A stretch of 19,121 nt of DNA from an uncultured Oscillospiraceae bacterium (GCA_902461995.1 CABQAA010000004.1:1-19121), one strand, 5' to 3'; positions 5,980 to 13,975 are shown, numbered from the stretch's first letter. Program-made: numbers and translations. The notes: generated from the letters alone by a model not told the origin.

Positions 5980-6507
5980 TTGAAAGAAATCGTGTTTGCC
6001 GACGGCTGTTTCTGGGGGGTGCAGCATTTCTTCTCTTGTGTCGAGGGGGTGACGGATACCACGGCCGGCTATGCGAACGGCCACACGCCCTCGCCGACCT
6101 ATGAAACCGTATGCAAGGGAGACTCCGGCTACGCCGAGGCCGTCCGGGTGCGGTACCGTGAAGACCGCGTCTCCCTGTCTGATCTGCTGTCGTATTTTTT
6201 TCATATTTATGAACCGAGGGAAGCCGGTCCACTGGGTCCGGACAACTCGACACAGTACCGCGCGGGTCTGTATTACATCGACGACGAAGACCGGCCGGTT
6301 TTGGAGGCCGCCCGGCGGGAGCAGGAAAAAACCGCCGGATTTCCGCTGGATTTGGAGCTGGCTGCTCTGCGCGTGTTTGTCCCGGCCGAAGACGATCATC
6401 AGCAGTATCTCGTCAAGAACCCCGGCGGCTTCTGTCATGTGCCGCTCGAAGCCATGGCGTGGGTGAAGCGGATGTCCGCAGAAAAAGTCAAATCCACCGA
6501 GTCATGA
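5980..6507 (+). CDS. msrA: Peptide-methionine (S)-S-oxide reductase MsrA
   Basis: A 175-residue MsrA, which reduces the S-epimer of methionine sulfoxide in proteins and free methionine. The catalytic motif GCFWG is at residues 9-13 (nucleophile Cys10). The family segments YETVCKGDSGYAE (41-53, in place of the usual GHAE), DNSTQYRAGLYY and EDDHQQYL are present. Further cysteines are C20 and C45, plus one in GGFCHV; which one resolves the disulfide is not evident. The start is TTG at 5980: AAAGAAAGGAAG lies 7 bases before it, the frame gives the expected MKEIVFADGCFWG opening, and there is no closer ATG. It follows the Fpg-like gene by 43 bases, so both repair-type genes may be read together. 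No fused or adjacent MsrB is seen. Confidence 0.95.
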   Translation: MKEIVFADGCFWGVQHFFSCVEGVTDTTAGYANGHTPSPTYETVCKGDSGYAEAVRVRYREDRVSLSDLLSYFFHIYEPREAGPLGPDNSTQYRAGLYYIDDEDRPVLEAARREQEKTAGFPLDLELAALRVFVPAEDDHQQYLVKNPGGFCHVPLEAMAWVKRMSAEKVKSTES

Positions 6508-6953
6508 ATCCCGGTGAAACCGAAGCTCTGGCAAGCCTCCCAGTCGAATCCTATTGCCCCGCGATTTGCAAACGGGTCTTCATGGATCTTTGAAATGGGG
6601 TTCAACCGTGGCCCACGATGTCCCGTTCGGCCGGAACAGAAACGACCGCTGCCGGTGGACCGATAAACCGGCAGGGGCCATGCAAAAAGGGACGCGCCTT
6701 CGGCGCGTCCCTTTTTTAGCATCACCGCAGCGGCATCCCGGCGGAGATAAGGAGTAAACAGCGTTCGTTTCAAGAATCGAGCGACGCGAACCAAGAACAG
6801 GGCGAGTTTAGGTCCGATCGCCTGGCAATCCGGCCAGTGGACGGAGCCGCGGCCTCACGTCTTTAAACTTTATGTATATTATGTTATCATTTATACTTTT
6901 TGCAACTCTTGTTCCCCAGCAAATGGCCGGCGGATTCGATTGTTCGGACTCTT
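6508..6953. other. Gene-free interval between msrA and noc
   Basis: About 446 bases between convergent genes with no ORF that looks coding. It holds one strong bidirectional terminator (6684-6716) and an AT-rich stretch at 6866-6900 that could carry promoter-like boxes but with no gene to serve. The rest (6508-6680 and 6720-6860) shows no recognisable gene, repeat or RNA. Confidence 0.6.
6684..6716. terminator. Bidirectional rho-independent terminator
   Basis: A 10-bp perfect stem GGGACGCGCC / GGCGCGTCCC (6689-6711) with loop TTC, flanked by five A on the left and six T on the right. It can end both the msrA transcript (plus) and the noc operon transcript (minus), though it is 177 bases beyond msrA and 238 beyond noc. 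Confidence 0.9.
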
Positions 6954-7793
6954 TTATGCCGGCCGGACGTTGGAGGTAACGATGTGTGCCCCTTTGGGAA
7001 TCCGCACGACGTATTCGATGTACTCGTCCGTCTCGCTTTTCTCCGCCTTCGCCTGGATCCCCGAACGCCGCATGGTATCGACGGCATGGCTGACCGTATT
7101 GAGAAACAGGCGGACATCCCGTACCAGAGGCGTCGGACGGCGGCGTTTGACCCGGCCGGCAAGCAAATCTTCCACCAGACGGTCAGCCTGCGCCACCGTC
7201 ATGTTGCCCGCGATCATCCGACCGAGCGCCAGCTCCCGCTGCTCCTCATCCTCAAGACGAAGCAGGGCGCGGGCATGCCGCTCGGTCAGCCCCTCGCGCA
7301 CGATCCGGGACCGCTGTTCCGCCGTCAGCCGCAGCAAGCGCACCTTGTTCGCCACGGTGGACTGGGCGCACCCTAGCCGGTTCGAGGCCTCCTCCTGCGT
7401 CAGGCCGTATACCTGAATCAGGCGCTGGATCCCCTCTGCCTGTTCAAAGACGTTCATATCCTCCCGCTGAAGATTCTCCACCAGCGCCATCAGGGCGCTG
7501 CGTTCCCCGTCCGCGTTCACAACCAGACAGGGAATTTCCCGCAGGCCGGCGATTTTTGCCGCACGCAGCCGCCGCTCACCCGCCACCAGAACCGGCTTGT
7601 CCCCCTGGAGCGTAATGGTAATGGGGTTGAGCAGTCCGTTTTCGTCAATGCTCTGGGCCAGTTCCAGCAGTTTGTCATAAGCGAACTCCCGCCGCGGCTG
7701 ATCGGGATTCGGCAAAATGTCTCCTACCGGCACCAGCAGCAGGCGCCGTTCATCCTGTTTATACTTCGGCCGTTTTGCTTCAATTCCCCACAT
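6954..7793 (-). CDS. noc: ParB-family nucleoid occlusion protein (Noc-like)
   Basis: A 279-residue ParB-fold protein, close to B. subtilis Noc (283 residues). The N-terminal ParB domain has ILPNPDQPRREF (26-37), ENGLLNPITI (51-60) and the CTP-binding GERRLRA (72-78), followed by ALVENLQREDMN (103-114) and the helix-turn-helix LTQEEASNRLGCAQSTVANK (131-150). Its place directly after rsmG is where Noc is found in Firmicutes; Noc binds NBS sites and blocks division over the nucleoid. A second ParB (Spo0J) lies next to soj, so this one is assigned as the Noc paralogue. The ATG at 7793 has AAAGGACG upstream; the frame is open to 7850 but without family resemblance. No exact NBS palindrome was seen in the window. 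Confidence 0.88.
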   Translation of the reverse strand: MWGIEAKRPKYKQDERRLLLVPVGDILPNPDQPRREFAYDKLLELAQSIDENGLLNPITITLQGDKPVLVAGERRLRAAKIAGLREIPCLVVNADGERSALMALVENLQREDMNVFEQAEGIQRLIQVYGLTQEEASNRLGCAQSTVANKVRLLRLTAEQRSRIVREGLTERHARALLRLEDEEQRELALGRMIAGNMTVAQADRLVEDLLAGRVKRRRPTPLVRDVRLFLNTVSHAVDTMRRSGIQAKAEKSETDEYIEYVVRIPKGAHIVTSNVRPA

Positions 7794-7901
7794 ACCGACA
7801 CGTCCTTTCTGTTGGCAAAGAATGGTAAATATTTCCATTGCTGCCAGCATATCACCTTTTTCGCATCAGACATGTCGAAAACGGTCGCCAGAAAACCACT
7901 T

Positions 7902-8639
7902 TTATAGGGGTTTTTTGGCGATTTTTGGGGTGGGGCGGGGATAGGCCGCCGGTGTGGACCCGATTTTGTCGACCTGCAGGAGCTGCCGCTCCGCGGTTTC
8001 CTCCCCCGGTTCCGGAGCGGGCGGCATGGTCAGGCGCTTGACCGCTCCGGCCCGGCCGCCCAGAAGAGCGACGGCCCGGGCGGCCGCCTTCAGCTCCGTC
8101 TCCCCGTCCGGGCCCTTCATGGCGATCATCCGGCCGCCCGGCTTCACCAGGGGCAGCAGATATTCACACAGCACGGACAGCCCCGCCACGGCTCTCGCCG
8201 TAGCGATGTCGAATCGTTCCCGCAGATCGGGCCTCCGGCCCGCCTCCTCCGCCCGTGCGTGCACCAGAGCGGCCGGAATGCCCAGTTCACCGCAGAGCGC
8301 TTCCAGAAAGGTCAGCCGCTTTTGCAGGGAATCGAGCAGGGTCAGCCGCAGCGCCGGGCAGACGATCGCGAGGGGAACGCCCGGAAATCCCGCCCCGGTT
8401 CCGACATCCACCAGGGAAATGGGTTCCGCCGTCCCATTCGTCAAAAAGGGGGCCAGGCTCAGACTGTCCAAAAAATGCTTGACGAGGATTCCCTCCGGAT
8501 CGGTGATCGCGGTCAGGTTAACCTGCCGGTTGGTTTCCACCAGCCGGACGGCATACACATCCAATTTTTCCGCCGCCTCGGGGGTAACGGTCACCCCCAT
8601 GGCCGCGGCCTGGTCCCGCAGGCGGACTTTGTCGATCAT
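7902..8639 (-). CDS. rsmG: 16S rRNA (guanine527-N7)-methyltransferase RsmG (GidB)
   Basis: A 245-residue RsmG, which methylates G527 in the 530 loop of 16S rRNA using SAM; loss gives low-level streptomycin resistance in other bacteria. Family features: NRQVNLTAITDPEGILVKHFLDSL (37-60), SAM motif VDVGTGAGFPGVPLAI (77-92), LLDSLQKRLTFLEAL and ATARAVAGLSVLCEYLLPLVKPGG. The ATG at 8639 overlaps the mnmG stop in an ATGA arrangement and is preceded by AAAGGAG, so translation is coupled. The frame is open far upstream (to 9176) only because it shadows mnmG in another register. The stop lies 108 bases before noc. Confidence 0.97.
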   Translation of the reverse strand: MIDKVRLRDQAAAMGVTVTPEAAEKLDVYAVRLVETNRQVNLTAITDPEGILVKHFLDSLSLAPFLTNGTAEPISLVDVGTGAGFPGVPLAIVCPALRLTLLDSLQKRLTFLEALCGELGIPAALVHARAEEAGRRPDLRERFDIATARAVAGLSVLCEYLLPLVKPGGRMIAMKGPDGETELKAAARAVALLGGRAGAVKRLTMPPAPEPGEETAERQLLQVDKIGSTPAAYPRPTPKIAKKPL

Positions 8640-10558
8640 AACGGGCTCCTTTCTCCGGATACATCCGGATCGTCCGGCGTTTCGGCCGCGGACTTCCCGC
8701 AGGCCGACAACCAGATAAGCAGAACCGAGACGTCGGCCGGGCTCACGCCGCTGATGCGGGAGGCCTGTCCGATGCTGCCCGGCCGGATCCGGGCCAGCTT
8801 TTCCTTCGCTTCCAGCCGCAGGCCGGGTATGGCATCGTAATCGGTATCGGGAGGCAGACGGCGGCCTTCCAGGCGCCGCTGCTCCTCTACAGCAGCCTGC
8901 TGGCGGCGGAGATAGCCCTCGTATTTGAGTTCCACCTCCACCTGCTCGATCACCAGGGGATCGAGTGCCGGCCGCCCGGTATCGACCGGTGCGAGCGCCG
9001 CATATCCCAGCTGGGGACGACGGAGAAGATCCTCCAGCCGGGCGCCGGTCGCGAGCGGGGCGGTACCGCTGGCGGTCAAGAGCGCATTGACCTCGGGGGA
9101 CGGCGGCAGAACCGTCTGCTTCAGACGCTGGCGTTCCGCCGTCTTCTGGTCTTGCCGGGCAGTAAAATGCGCCCAACGGGTGTCGTCCACCAGCCCGATC
9201 CGCCTGCCCACCGGGGTCAGGCGTTCGTCGGCGTTGTCCTGCCGGAGCAGAAGCCGGTACTCCGACCGCGAAGTCATCATCCGGTAAGGGTCGGAGCAGC
9301 CCTTGGTCACCAGGTCGTCGATCAGGGTGCCGGTATAGCTGGAGGACCGCTCGAGTACGAGGGGAGCCTCTCCCCGAATTTTCAGCGCGGCGTTGGCCCC
9401 TGCCACCAGACCTTGGGCCGCGGCCTCCTCATAGCCCGAACTGCCGTTGAACTGCCCCGCGCCATAAAGACCGGGCAGGTCGAGGAATTCCAGGGTCTGG
9501 GCGAGCTGCAGAGGATCGCAGCAGTCGTATTCGATGGCATAAGCTGGGCGCATCACCTGGACATGCTCTAGACCGGGAATGGTGCGGAGCAGCCGCAGCT
9601 GAACATCCACCGGCAGAGAGGACGACAGCCCCTGGAGATACATCTCATCGGTGTAAAGGCCGCAGGGTTCGATAAAGACCTGATGCCGTTCCTTGTCCGC
9701 GAACCGGACCATCTTGTCCTCGATACTGGGACAGTAGCGGGGCCCGACGCCGTGGATTTTTCCACCGTAGAGCGGCGAACGGTGAAGATTATCGAGGATA
9801 ACCTGTTTGGTTTCGGGAGTGGTCCAAGTGATGGCGCAGGTTACCCGATTGCGGAGCTCCCCCGCCGTTTCAAAGGAGAAGGGCACCACCGGATCCTCTC
9901 CCGGCTGAATTTCCAACCCGGCAAAATCGATGCTGGAACGCAGTACCCGGGCCGGAGTACCCGTTTTAAAGCGGCGCAGCGACACCCCGAGCTCCAGCAG
10001 GGAGGCCGTCAGGCCCACGGCCGGAAAGAGGCCGTCCGGCCCGCTGTCGTAGGAAACATCTCCCACAAACACCCGGCCTTTGAGAAAGGTTCCGGTCGCG
10101 AGGATTACCGCTTTCGCGGTGTACTGTTCCTCGAGGCGGGTGGTCAGCCGCCAGCCGTCCGCCGTGCGTTCCAGGGAGACGACTTCCCCCTGGTGCAATT
10201 CGAGACCCGCCTGGCGTTCGAGAACGTATTTCATATACCCCGCATAGGCGCGGCGGTCGATCTGGGCGCGCAGGGAATGGACGGCCGGCCCTTTTCCCCG
10301 GTTGAGCATACGGGACTGGAGGAAGGTGGCATCGGCCGCCCGTCCCATCTCCCCGCCAAGGGCATCCACCTCCCGGACCAGATGGCCTTTGGCGGTGCCG
10401 CCGATGGAGGGGTTGCAGGGCATATTCCCCACCGCGTCGAGATTGATGGTAAACACCACCGTCCGGCAGCCCAGCCTGGCCGCCGCAAGCGCTGCCTCGA
10501 TCCCCGCGTGACCCGCTCCGATCACCGCCACTTCATAGTCTCCCGCGTGAAATTTCAT
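8636..10558 (-). CDS. mnmG: tRNA U34 carboxymethylaminomethyl-modification enzyme MnmG (GidA)
   Basis: A 640-residue FAD-dependent enzyme that with MnmE installs the cmnm5 group on U34 of certain tRNAs. The dinucleotide-binding GAGHAG is at 14-19 and the signature CNPSIGGTAKGHLVREVDAL follows; the C-terminal part has LKYEGYL and the helical MnmE-binding domain (ISGVSPADVSVLL). I chose the ATG at 10558 because the protein then starts MKFHAGDYEVAVIGAGHAG like its homologues. The longer GTG start at 10624 lies only 3 bases from the -10 box and could not be in the transcript. The ribosome binding site at 10558 is weak (AAGG about 15 bases upstream). First gene of mnmG-rsmG(-noc). Confidence 0.97.
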   Translation of the reverse strand: MKFHAGDYEVAVIGAGHAGIEAALAAARLGCRTVVFTINLDAVGNMPCNPSIGGTAKGHLVREVDALGGEMGRAADATFLQSRMLNRGKGPAVHSLRAQIDRRAYAGYMKYVLERQAGLELHQGEVVSLERTADGWRLTTRLEEQYTAKAVILATGTFLKGRVFVGDVSYDSGPDGLFPAVGLTASLLELGVSLRRFKTGTPARVLRSSIDFAGLEIQPGEDPVVPFSFETAGELRNRVTCAITWTTPETKQVILDNLHRSPLYGGKIHGVGPRYCPSIEDKMVRFADKERHQVFIEPCGLYTDEMYLQGLSSSLPVDVQLRLLRTIPGLEHVQVMRPAYAIEYDCCDPLQLAQTLEFLDLPGLYGAGQFNGSSGYEEAAAQGLVAGANAALKIRGEAPLVLERSSSYTGTLIDDLVTKGCSDPYRMMTSRSEYRLLLRQDNADERLTPVGRRIGLVDDTRWAHFTARQDQKTAERQRLKQTVLPPSPEVNALLTASGTAPLATGARLEDLLRRPQLGYAALAPVDTGRPALDPLVIEQVEVELKYEGYLRRQQAAVEEQRRLEGRRLPPDTDYDAIPGLRLEAKEKLARIRPGSIGQASRISGVSPADVSVLLIWLSACGKSAAETPDDPDVSGERSPL

Positions 10559-10627
10559 CCCAAAACCCGCGCCTTTCCGTCCGGTTCCGGGGCGTATTCC
10601 CCGGTCTTCCCATTCTTGCAACACTTT

Positions 10628-10656
10628 ATTATACCGCGTTCAGTCCGCCCCGGCAA
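10628..10656 (-). promoter_or_regulatory. Promoter of the mnmG-rsmG(-noc) operon
   Basis: -35 TTGCCG (10656-10651), 17-bp spacer, perfect -10 TATAAT (10633-10628). Transcription would begin near 10621, leaving a leader of about 63 bases before the mnmG ATG. mnmG therefore has its own promoter rather than relying on mnmE read-through. Confidence 0.8.
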
Positions 10657-10782
10657 TCCCCTTTTCCATACGTCCCTTATCGGCCCTTTGTTGCTGAAGT
10701 CATCTCCAATGGTTACCACCAGCATCTCGAACAAGTCTCGTTTGTGGTTACATTATACGTTTATCCCGTCTCTTCCAATCCC

Positions 10783-10811
10783 TTGAAATAGGCATAAAAA
10801 TATTGTATAAA
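10783..10811 (+). promoter_or_regulatory. Promoter of the small lipoprotein gene
   Basis: -35 TTGAAA (10783-10788), 17-bp spacer, -10 TATAAA (10806-10811). Transcription would start near 10818, about 75 bases before the ATG at 10893. This excludes the longer in-frame TTG start at 10803, which lies inside the promoter. Confidence 0.8.
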
Positions 10812-10892
10812 ATATTTATAGAGACCTTAGATGGAGAATTTGAGAATTTTTCTTCTGTGTCAACGAATAAAGGATCTGCAAAGGGGGCTGTT

Positions 10893-11303
10893 ATGAAAGA
10901 AACCCGTGCATTGATTTTACTTTTGATCTGTGTATTAAGTCTGATTGGCTGTTCCTCCACGTCTTCAAAGAAGGACGCCTCATCGAACGCGATAGAGGAT
11001 ATCCGCAAAGGTGACCCCGCTTTCTCTTATGAGGAAGAACTGGAAATGTACAGAGAAACGAGCCCCGGAGTAAAATACGACGGTTTCATTAACACTTCCG
11101 AATATGTGATCCGTAATAGCCAACAAGCTGTTGCAAGAGCCAAGCGTGAGGTCACGCTCGCATATAACAAAACGAGTGTTTATTATGATCGTGAGGCCGA
11201 TATATGGAAAGTTGTGTTTTATACCGAGGGGTCTCTCGGCGGTGACCAGACTGTCTATTTGGCGGGTAATGGCATGACGAACCTCATTGTTTATGGTGAA
11301 TGA
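10893..11303 (+). CDS. Small predicted lipoprotein of unknown function
   Basis: A 136-residue predicted lipoprotein. The signal peptide MKETRALILLLICVLSLIGC ends in a lipobox-like LIGC with Cys20, followed by a Ser/Lys-rich linker. The C-terminal half (about 75-136) has one predicted helix (SQQAVARAKREVTLAY) and then strands SVYYDREADIWKVVFYT, GGDQTVYLAGNGMTNLIVYGE; this helix-plus-hairpin layout resembles PepSY-like or NTF2-like small extracytoplasmic domains, without a firm match. The ATG has AAGGGGG 6 bases upstream. It has its own promoter and terminator and lies in DNA with clearly lower GC than its neighbours, between mnmG and mnmE, so it may have been acquired. Function unknown. Confidence 0.8.
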   Translation: MKETRALILLLICVLSLIGCSSTSSKKDASSNAIEDIRKGDPAFSYEEELEMYRETSPGVKYDGFINTSEYVIRNSQQAVARAKREVTLAYNKTSVYYDREADIWKVVFYTEGSLGGDQTVYLAGNGMTNLIVYGE

Positions 11304-11326
11304 TTTTGGAAACATATCGTTTTATC

Positions 11327-11376
11327 AAATCCGGAGCATCCTTAAAAAGATGTTCCGGATTTTGTTTGTCTTTTCC
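11327..11376 (+). terminator. Terminator after the small lipoprotein gene
   Basis: Left arm AAATCCGGAGCATC (11327-11340) and right arm GATGTTCCGGATTT (11349-11362) make a 14-bp stem with one G-T wobble, an 8-base loop and a T-rich tail. It starts 24 bases after the stop codon. Confidence 0.88.
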
Positions 11377-11569
11377 AGCGAAGCGGTTTCAAAACAGAAC
11401 GTGAGGTCACAAGAATCTAAAATGAGGGAGTCCCATACCGATCGTTCCGGACCGTCATAGGGGCCGTCCGGCATGCATACACTAAACCATCGGACCATGT
11501 TTCTTATGTAAGAGTTTTGTAAGAAGACAACAAAACGCCCTCCCCCCAACACTATATAAGAGAGAAGGG

Positions 11570-11761
11570 ATGGATACGGCCAAACCCATTAAAACCATCA
11601 ATTGGAGTGTATTCGCCGCTCTGCTGGTCCTTTTGTTCGTGCTGCTGCTGCTCTCGCGCTGCCACCCGAACCTGGGGGTATCCGGACCAACGGCGGACAC
11701 ATCCTCCACCGCGCCCGCGGCGGTTCCTCAGGGATCCCGCTTTGTCTTGGAGTCCGTTTGA
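11570..11761 (+). CDS. Possible 63-aa single-span membrane protein
   Basis: A short ORF starting MDTAKPIKTINWSVFAALLVLLFVLLLLSRCHPNLG: a short charged N-terminus, one strong hydrophobic span (about residues 12-29) and a Ser/Thr/Pro/Ala-rich tail of about 34 residues that would lie outside the cell. GAGAAGGG abuts the ATG, which is closer than normal, so initiation may be weak. It lies 26 bases upstream of the larger membrane protein gene on the same strand, which suggests a two-gene unit. No family is recognised; it is kept because the hydrophobic span is unlikely by chance and the context fits. Confidence 0.45.
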   Translation: MDTAKPIKTINWSVFAALLVLLFVLLLLSRCHPNLGVSGPTADTSSTAPAAVPQGSRFVLESV

Positions 11762-11787
11762 TTACGATGTGAAAAGAGGTTGGCACC

Positions 11788-12366
11788 ATGCAGATATCTC
11801 CCAGAAAAATTCGATTCGGCCTTCTCGTCCTCGCCGTATTTCTGGGAGGGGTGCTCCCCACTTTATTTTCCCTGTTAGGGGATTCGGATGTCCTGGCTGT
11901 TTCCTTACCGGTCAGCGCCGCGTTTGGCATCCTGCTTTTCCTGGCCCAGTCGGCCCCCTTGTTCTTCGGCTTCGTGGGGGGGTATCTCATCATGGCCGCC
12001 GCCATGCTGTCCCGTATCCCCCTGTATGCCGCCCAGCCCCTGCTCATAACGGGCTACGAAATCCTCTGCTTTCTGGGATTCCCTTTGATTCTGATCGGCC
12101 TCTCCCGGCTGTGGCTGCGAATGGCGCTCAGTATCCGGCTGGCGTTTCTCTTTTCTGCACTCAGCCTGCTATCGGTGTTTTTGCTGATGCAGTGCGGGTG
12201 GTCCTTTATGGTGGATGCTTTGGATGCGCAGGGGGCCGCCGGGCAGTCCGCCCTGCCGGAGCTTCCCGGTGTTCTGCTCTCCCTGTTTGTGGAATGCAGC
12301 GCATATGCCCTTCTCCGTTTGTGTTTCCATGATAAAGAACGGGACCAGGTATCCTTCAACATATAA
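11788..12366 (+). CDS. Multi-span membrane protein of unknown function
   Basis: A 192-residue hydrophobic protein with about five or six predicted membrane spans (roughly 10-31, 36-57, 58-75, 83-106, 114-136 and 159-180) and a short charged C-terminal tail (HDKERDQVSFNI). No catalytic or transport motif is visible and I do not recognise the family. AGAGG lies about 8 bases before the ATG. It follows the 63-aa ORF closely and ends at a strong terminator shared with mnmE. The pair sits in the interval that separates mnmE from mnmG, where these two genes are normally adjacent. Confidence 0.75.
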   Translation: MQISPRKIRFGLLVLAVFLGGVLPTLFSLLGDSDVLAVSLPVSAAFGILLFLAQSAPLFFGFVGGYLIMAAAMLSRIPLYAAQPLLITGYEILCFLGFPLILIGLSRLWLRMALSIRLAFLFSALSLLSVFLLMQCGWSFMVDALDAQGAAGQSALPELPGVLLSLFVECSAYALLRLCFHDKERDQVSFNI

Positions 12367-12386
12367 ACCATATGAAAAACCAGCAT

Positions 12387-12423
12387 AAAACCGGCAGGAA
12401 TCGGACGGATTCCTGCCGGTTTT
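12387..12423. terminator. Bidirectional terminator between the membrane protein gene and mnmE
   Basis: A perfect 16-bp stem: left arm AAAACCGGCAGGAATC (12387-12402), loop GGACG, right arm GATTCCTGCCGGTTTT (12408-12423). The A and T runs at the base make it work in both directions, ending the plus-strand membrane gene and minus-strand mnmE. Confidence 0.93.
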
Positions 12424-12436
12424 GATCTGTTTCCAC

Positions 12437-13819
12437 TCATTTTCCGACACAAAAACGGGAGAAAATATCCTCCACCACGGCCTCTGTCACCCGTTCGCCG
12501 GTCAGCTCCATCAGCGCATCGAGTGCGCTGTCCACACAAACCGATACGGCGTCCAGCGTCATGCCGGCCGACAGGGCGGCGGCGGCCTCCGCCACCCCGC
12601 TTAGCGCGCGGCGGGCGGCATCCCGCTGCCGCTCGGTGGCCAAGACGGGTTCCCCCTGGTGCAGACGGCAGACACCGGTGATGTCTTCGACTTCCCGGAT
12701 CAGCTCCTCCGCTCCCTGCCCGGTTGCCGCGGAGATGGTGACGGTGCGGGGAACCGCGCGGCGGATTTCGTCGGCGTCGGCGGCAAGCGGCCGGTCGGAT
12801 TTGTTGATCAGGGCCACCGCCGTATCGGGAAGCTCTCGAAGCAGGGCACGGTCGCCGTCTTCGAGGGGCCGGGACCCGTCAAATACGGCGAGGACGAGAG
12901 CCGCCGTGCGCAGGCGGGCGCGGGCACGCTCCACCCCCGCCGCCTCCACCTCATCAGCGGTGTCCCGGATGCCCGCGGTGTCGGCCAGCCGGAGAGTCAC
13001 GTTGCCGACCCGGACCGTCTCTTCCACAACGTCCCGGGTGGTTCCCGCCGTGGGAGTAACAATGCTCCGGTCACAGCCGGCGAGAAGATTCATCAGGGTG
13101 GATTTCCCCACATTGGGACTGCCGACGATCACGGTGTCGACCCCCTCCCGCAATATCCGCCCTGCGTCAAAGGTAGACAGCAGACCGGACAGCGCCGTTT
13201 CCGCCTCACCGAGCGCGGCGTCGAGCGCCTCCGGCGTCAGCTCGGGGATATCATCGTCCGGGAAATCCACATAGGCTGAAAAAGCGGCCTGCGCCTCCAC
13301 CAGGGTACCGATGACTGCTTCCACCCGCCGATAAACCGCCCCCTCTTTCGCGGCCAAAGCCGTACGGGCCGCGAGCCGGCCGTCGGCGGCGATAAGCCCC
13401 ATCACCGCCTCGGCTCCGGTCAGATCCATCTTGCCGTTGAGAAATGCCCGGCGGGTGAACTCCCCCGGCCCGGCCGGCCTGGCCCCCGCATCCAGCAGCG
13501 CCCGCAGGGTACGCTGCAGCAGATAGGGTCCCCCGTGGCAGGACAGTTCGACCACGTCCTCTCCGGTATAGCTGTGAGGGGCCCGGAACACGAGTGCCAC
13601 ACATTCGTCGATATCGCCTTCCCCGTCGGCCACATGGCCGAAGGCGGCGGTGTAGCCGGGAAGGCGGTCGAGAGACCGGTCCGGCCGGGCCGGACGAAAC
13701 ACACGGGACGCCACGCCGATCGCGTCCCGCCCGGAAACCCGCAGCACTCCCAGCCCCGCCGGCGCCGACGGGGTGGACAGGGCGGCGATTGCCGGGCCCT
13801 GCATCATTTCCATACTCAT
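12437..13819 (-). CDS. mnmE: tRNA modification GTPase MnmE (TrmE)
   Basis: A 460-residue MnmE, the G-protein partner of MnmG in U34 modification of tRNA. The N-terminal tetrahydrofolate-binding domain (SAPAGLGVLRVSG, PHSYTGEDVVELSCHGG, GEFTRRAFLNGKMDLTGAEAV) is followed by the helical domain and an inserted G domain: G1 GSPNVGKS (233-240), G2 TAGTTRD (257-263), G3 DTAG (280-283), G4 NKSD. The protein ends FCVGK, the conserved C-x-G-K end needed for activity. The ATG at 13819 has AAGGAAG about 7 bases upstream; ATGs two and four codons later are alternatives. mnmG is not adjacent here but 1.9 kb away, and mnmE is a single-gene transcription unit. Confidence 0.97.
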   Translation of the reverse strand: MSMEMMQGPAIAALSTPSAPAGLGVLRVSGRDAIGVASRVFRPARPDRSLDRLPGYTAAFGHVADGEGDIDECVALVFRAPHSYTGEDVVELSCHGGPYLLQRTLRALLDAGARPAGPGEFTRRAFLNGKMDLTGAEAVMGLIAADGRLAARTALAAKEGAVYRRVEAVIGTLVEAQAAFSAYVDFPDDDIPELTPEALDAALGEAETALSGLLSTFDAGRILREGVDTVIVGSPNVGKSTLMNLLAGCDRSIVTPTAGTTRDVVEETVRVGNVTLRLADTAGIRDTADEVEAAGVERARARLRTAALVLAVFDGSRPLEDGDRALLRELPDTAVALINKSDRPLAADADEIRRAVPRTVTISAATGQGAEELIREVEDITGVCRLHQGEPVLATERQRDAARRALSGVAEAAAALSAGMTLDAVSVCVDSALDALMELTGERVTEAVVEDIFSRFCVGK

Positions 13820-13857
13820 CCGGTCTCTTCCTTTCCGTTTCGGCAGTGTACTTCTGT

Positions 13858-13887
13858 ATTATAGCAGGGACGCCCCCCTGCGGTCAA
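13858..13887 (-). promoter_or_regulatory. mnmE promoter with inverted-repeat spacer
   Basis: -35 TTGACC (13887-13882), 18-bp spacer, perfect -10 TATAAT (13863-13858). The whole spacer is an inverted repeat, GCAGGG-N6-CCCTGC (13864-13881 on the plus strand), so a bound protein would sit exactly between the two boxes. Confidence 0.85.
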
Positions 13888-13931
13888 ACACAAAGAAAAA
13901 GACAAAAATTCGACTTTTCCATATTTTCCTG

Positions 13932-13960
13932 TTGACAAAGCATTCTTCCTCCATTATACT
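13932..13960 (+). promoter_or_regulatory. Promoter of the padR-DUF1700-DUF4097 operon
   Basis: Perfect -35 TTGACA (13932-13937), 17-bp spacer, -10 TATACT (13955-13960). It is divergent from the mnmE promoter with 44 bases between the -35 boxes. The expected transcript start near 13967 is inside the candidate PadR operator. Confidence 0.92.
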
Positions 13961-13975
13961 GTGTATTGCAAAGTA
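13957..13975. promoter_or_regulatory. Candidate PadR operator
   Basis: The 19 bases TACTGTGTATTGCAAAGTA form an imperfect palindrome with outer arms TACT / AGTA; 7 of 9 pairs match. It overlaps the -10 box and the start point. A further half-site-like TGCATAGTAT follows at 13984-13993. The TACT...AGTA layout resembles operators seen upstream of other PadR genes, so autorepression by the first gene product is likely, though inferred. Confidence 0.6.

Noticed and set aside
3537..6507. tRNA-Arg as an attachment site for an integrated element reaching to msrA.
   Set aside because: No integrase and no repeat of the tRNA 3' end was seen downstream; the genes are ordinary cellular functions.
6541..6560. 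Read on the minus strand, GGGGCAATAGGATTCGAC resembles the 5' end of a tmRNA (ssrA).
   Set aside because: The rest of a tmRNA would run antisense through msrA; no tag-peptide frame or matching 3' acceptor and T arm with CCA is found within about 350-400 bases.
6435..6794. A 119-aa minus-strand ORF and a 67-aa plus-strand ORF in the msrA-noc gap.
   Set aside because: No family resemblance, no ribosome binding site of note, and both run across the bidirectional terminator hairpin.
8640..9176. A 5' extension of the rsmG frame of about 179 residues.
   Set aside because: It overlaps mnmG in another register, has a repetitive low-complexity composition, and a well-placed start with AAAGGAG exists at 8639.
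11325..11552. A small minus-strand ORF after the lipoprotein gene.
   Set aside because: It runs through the terminator stem, lacks a ribosome binding site and has no recognisable features.
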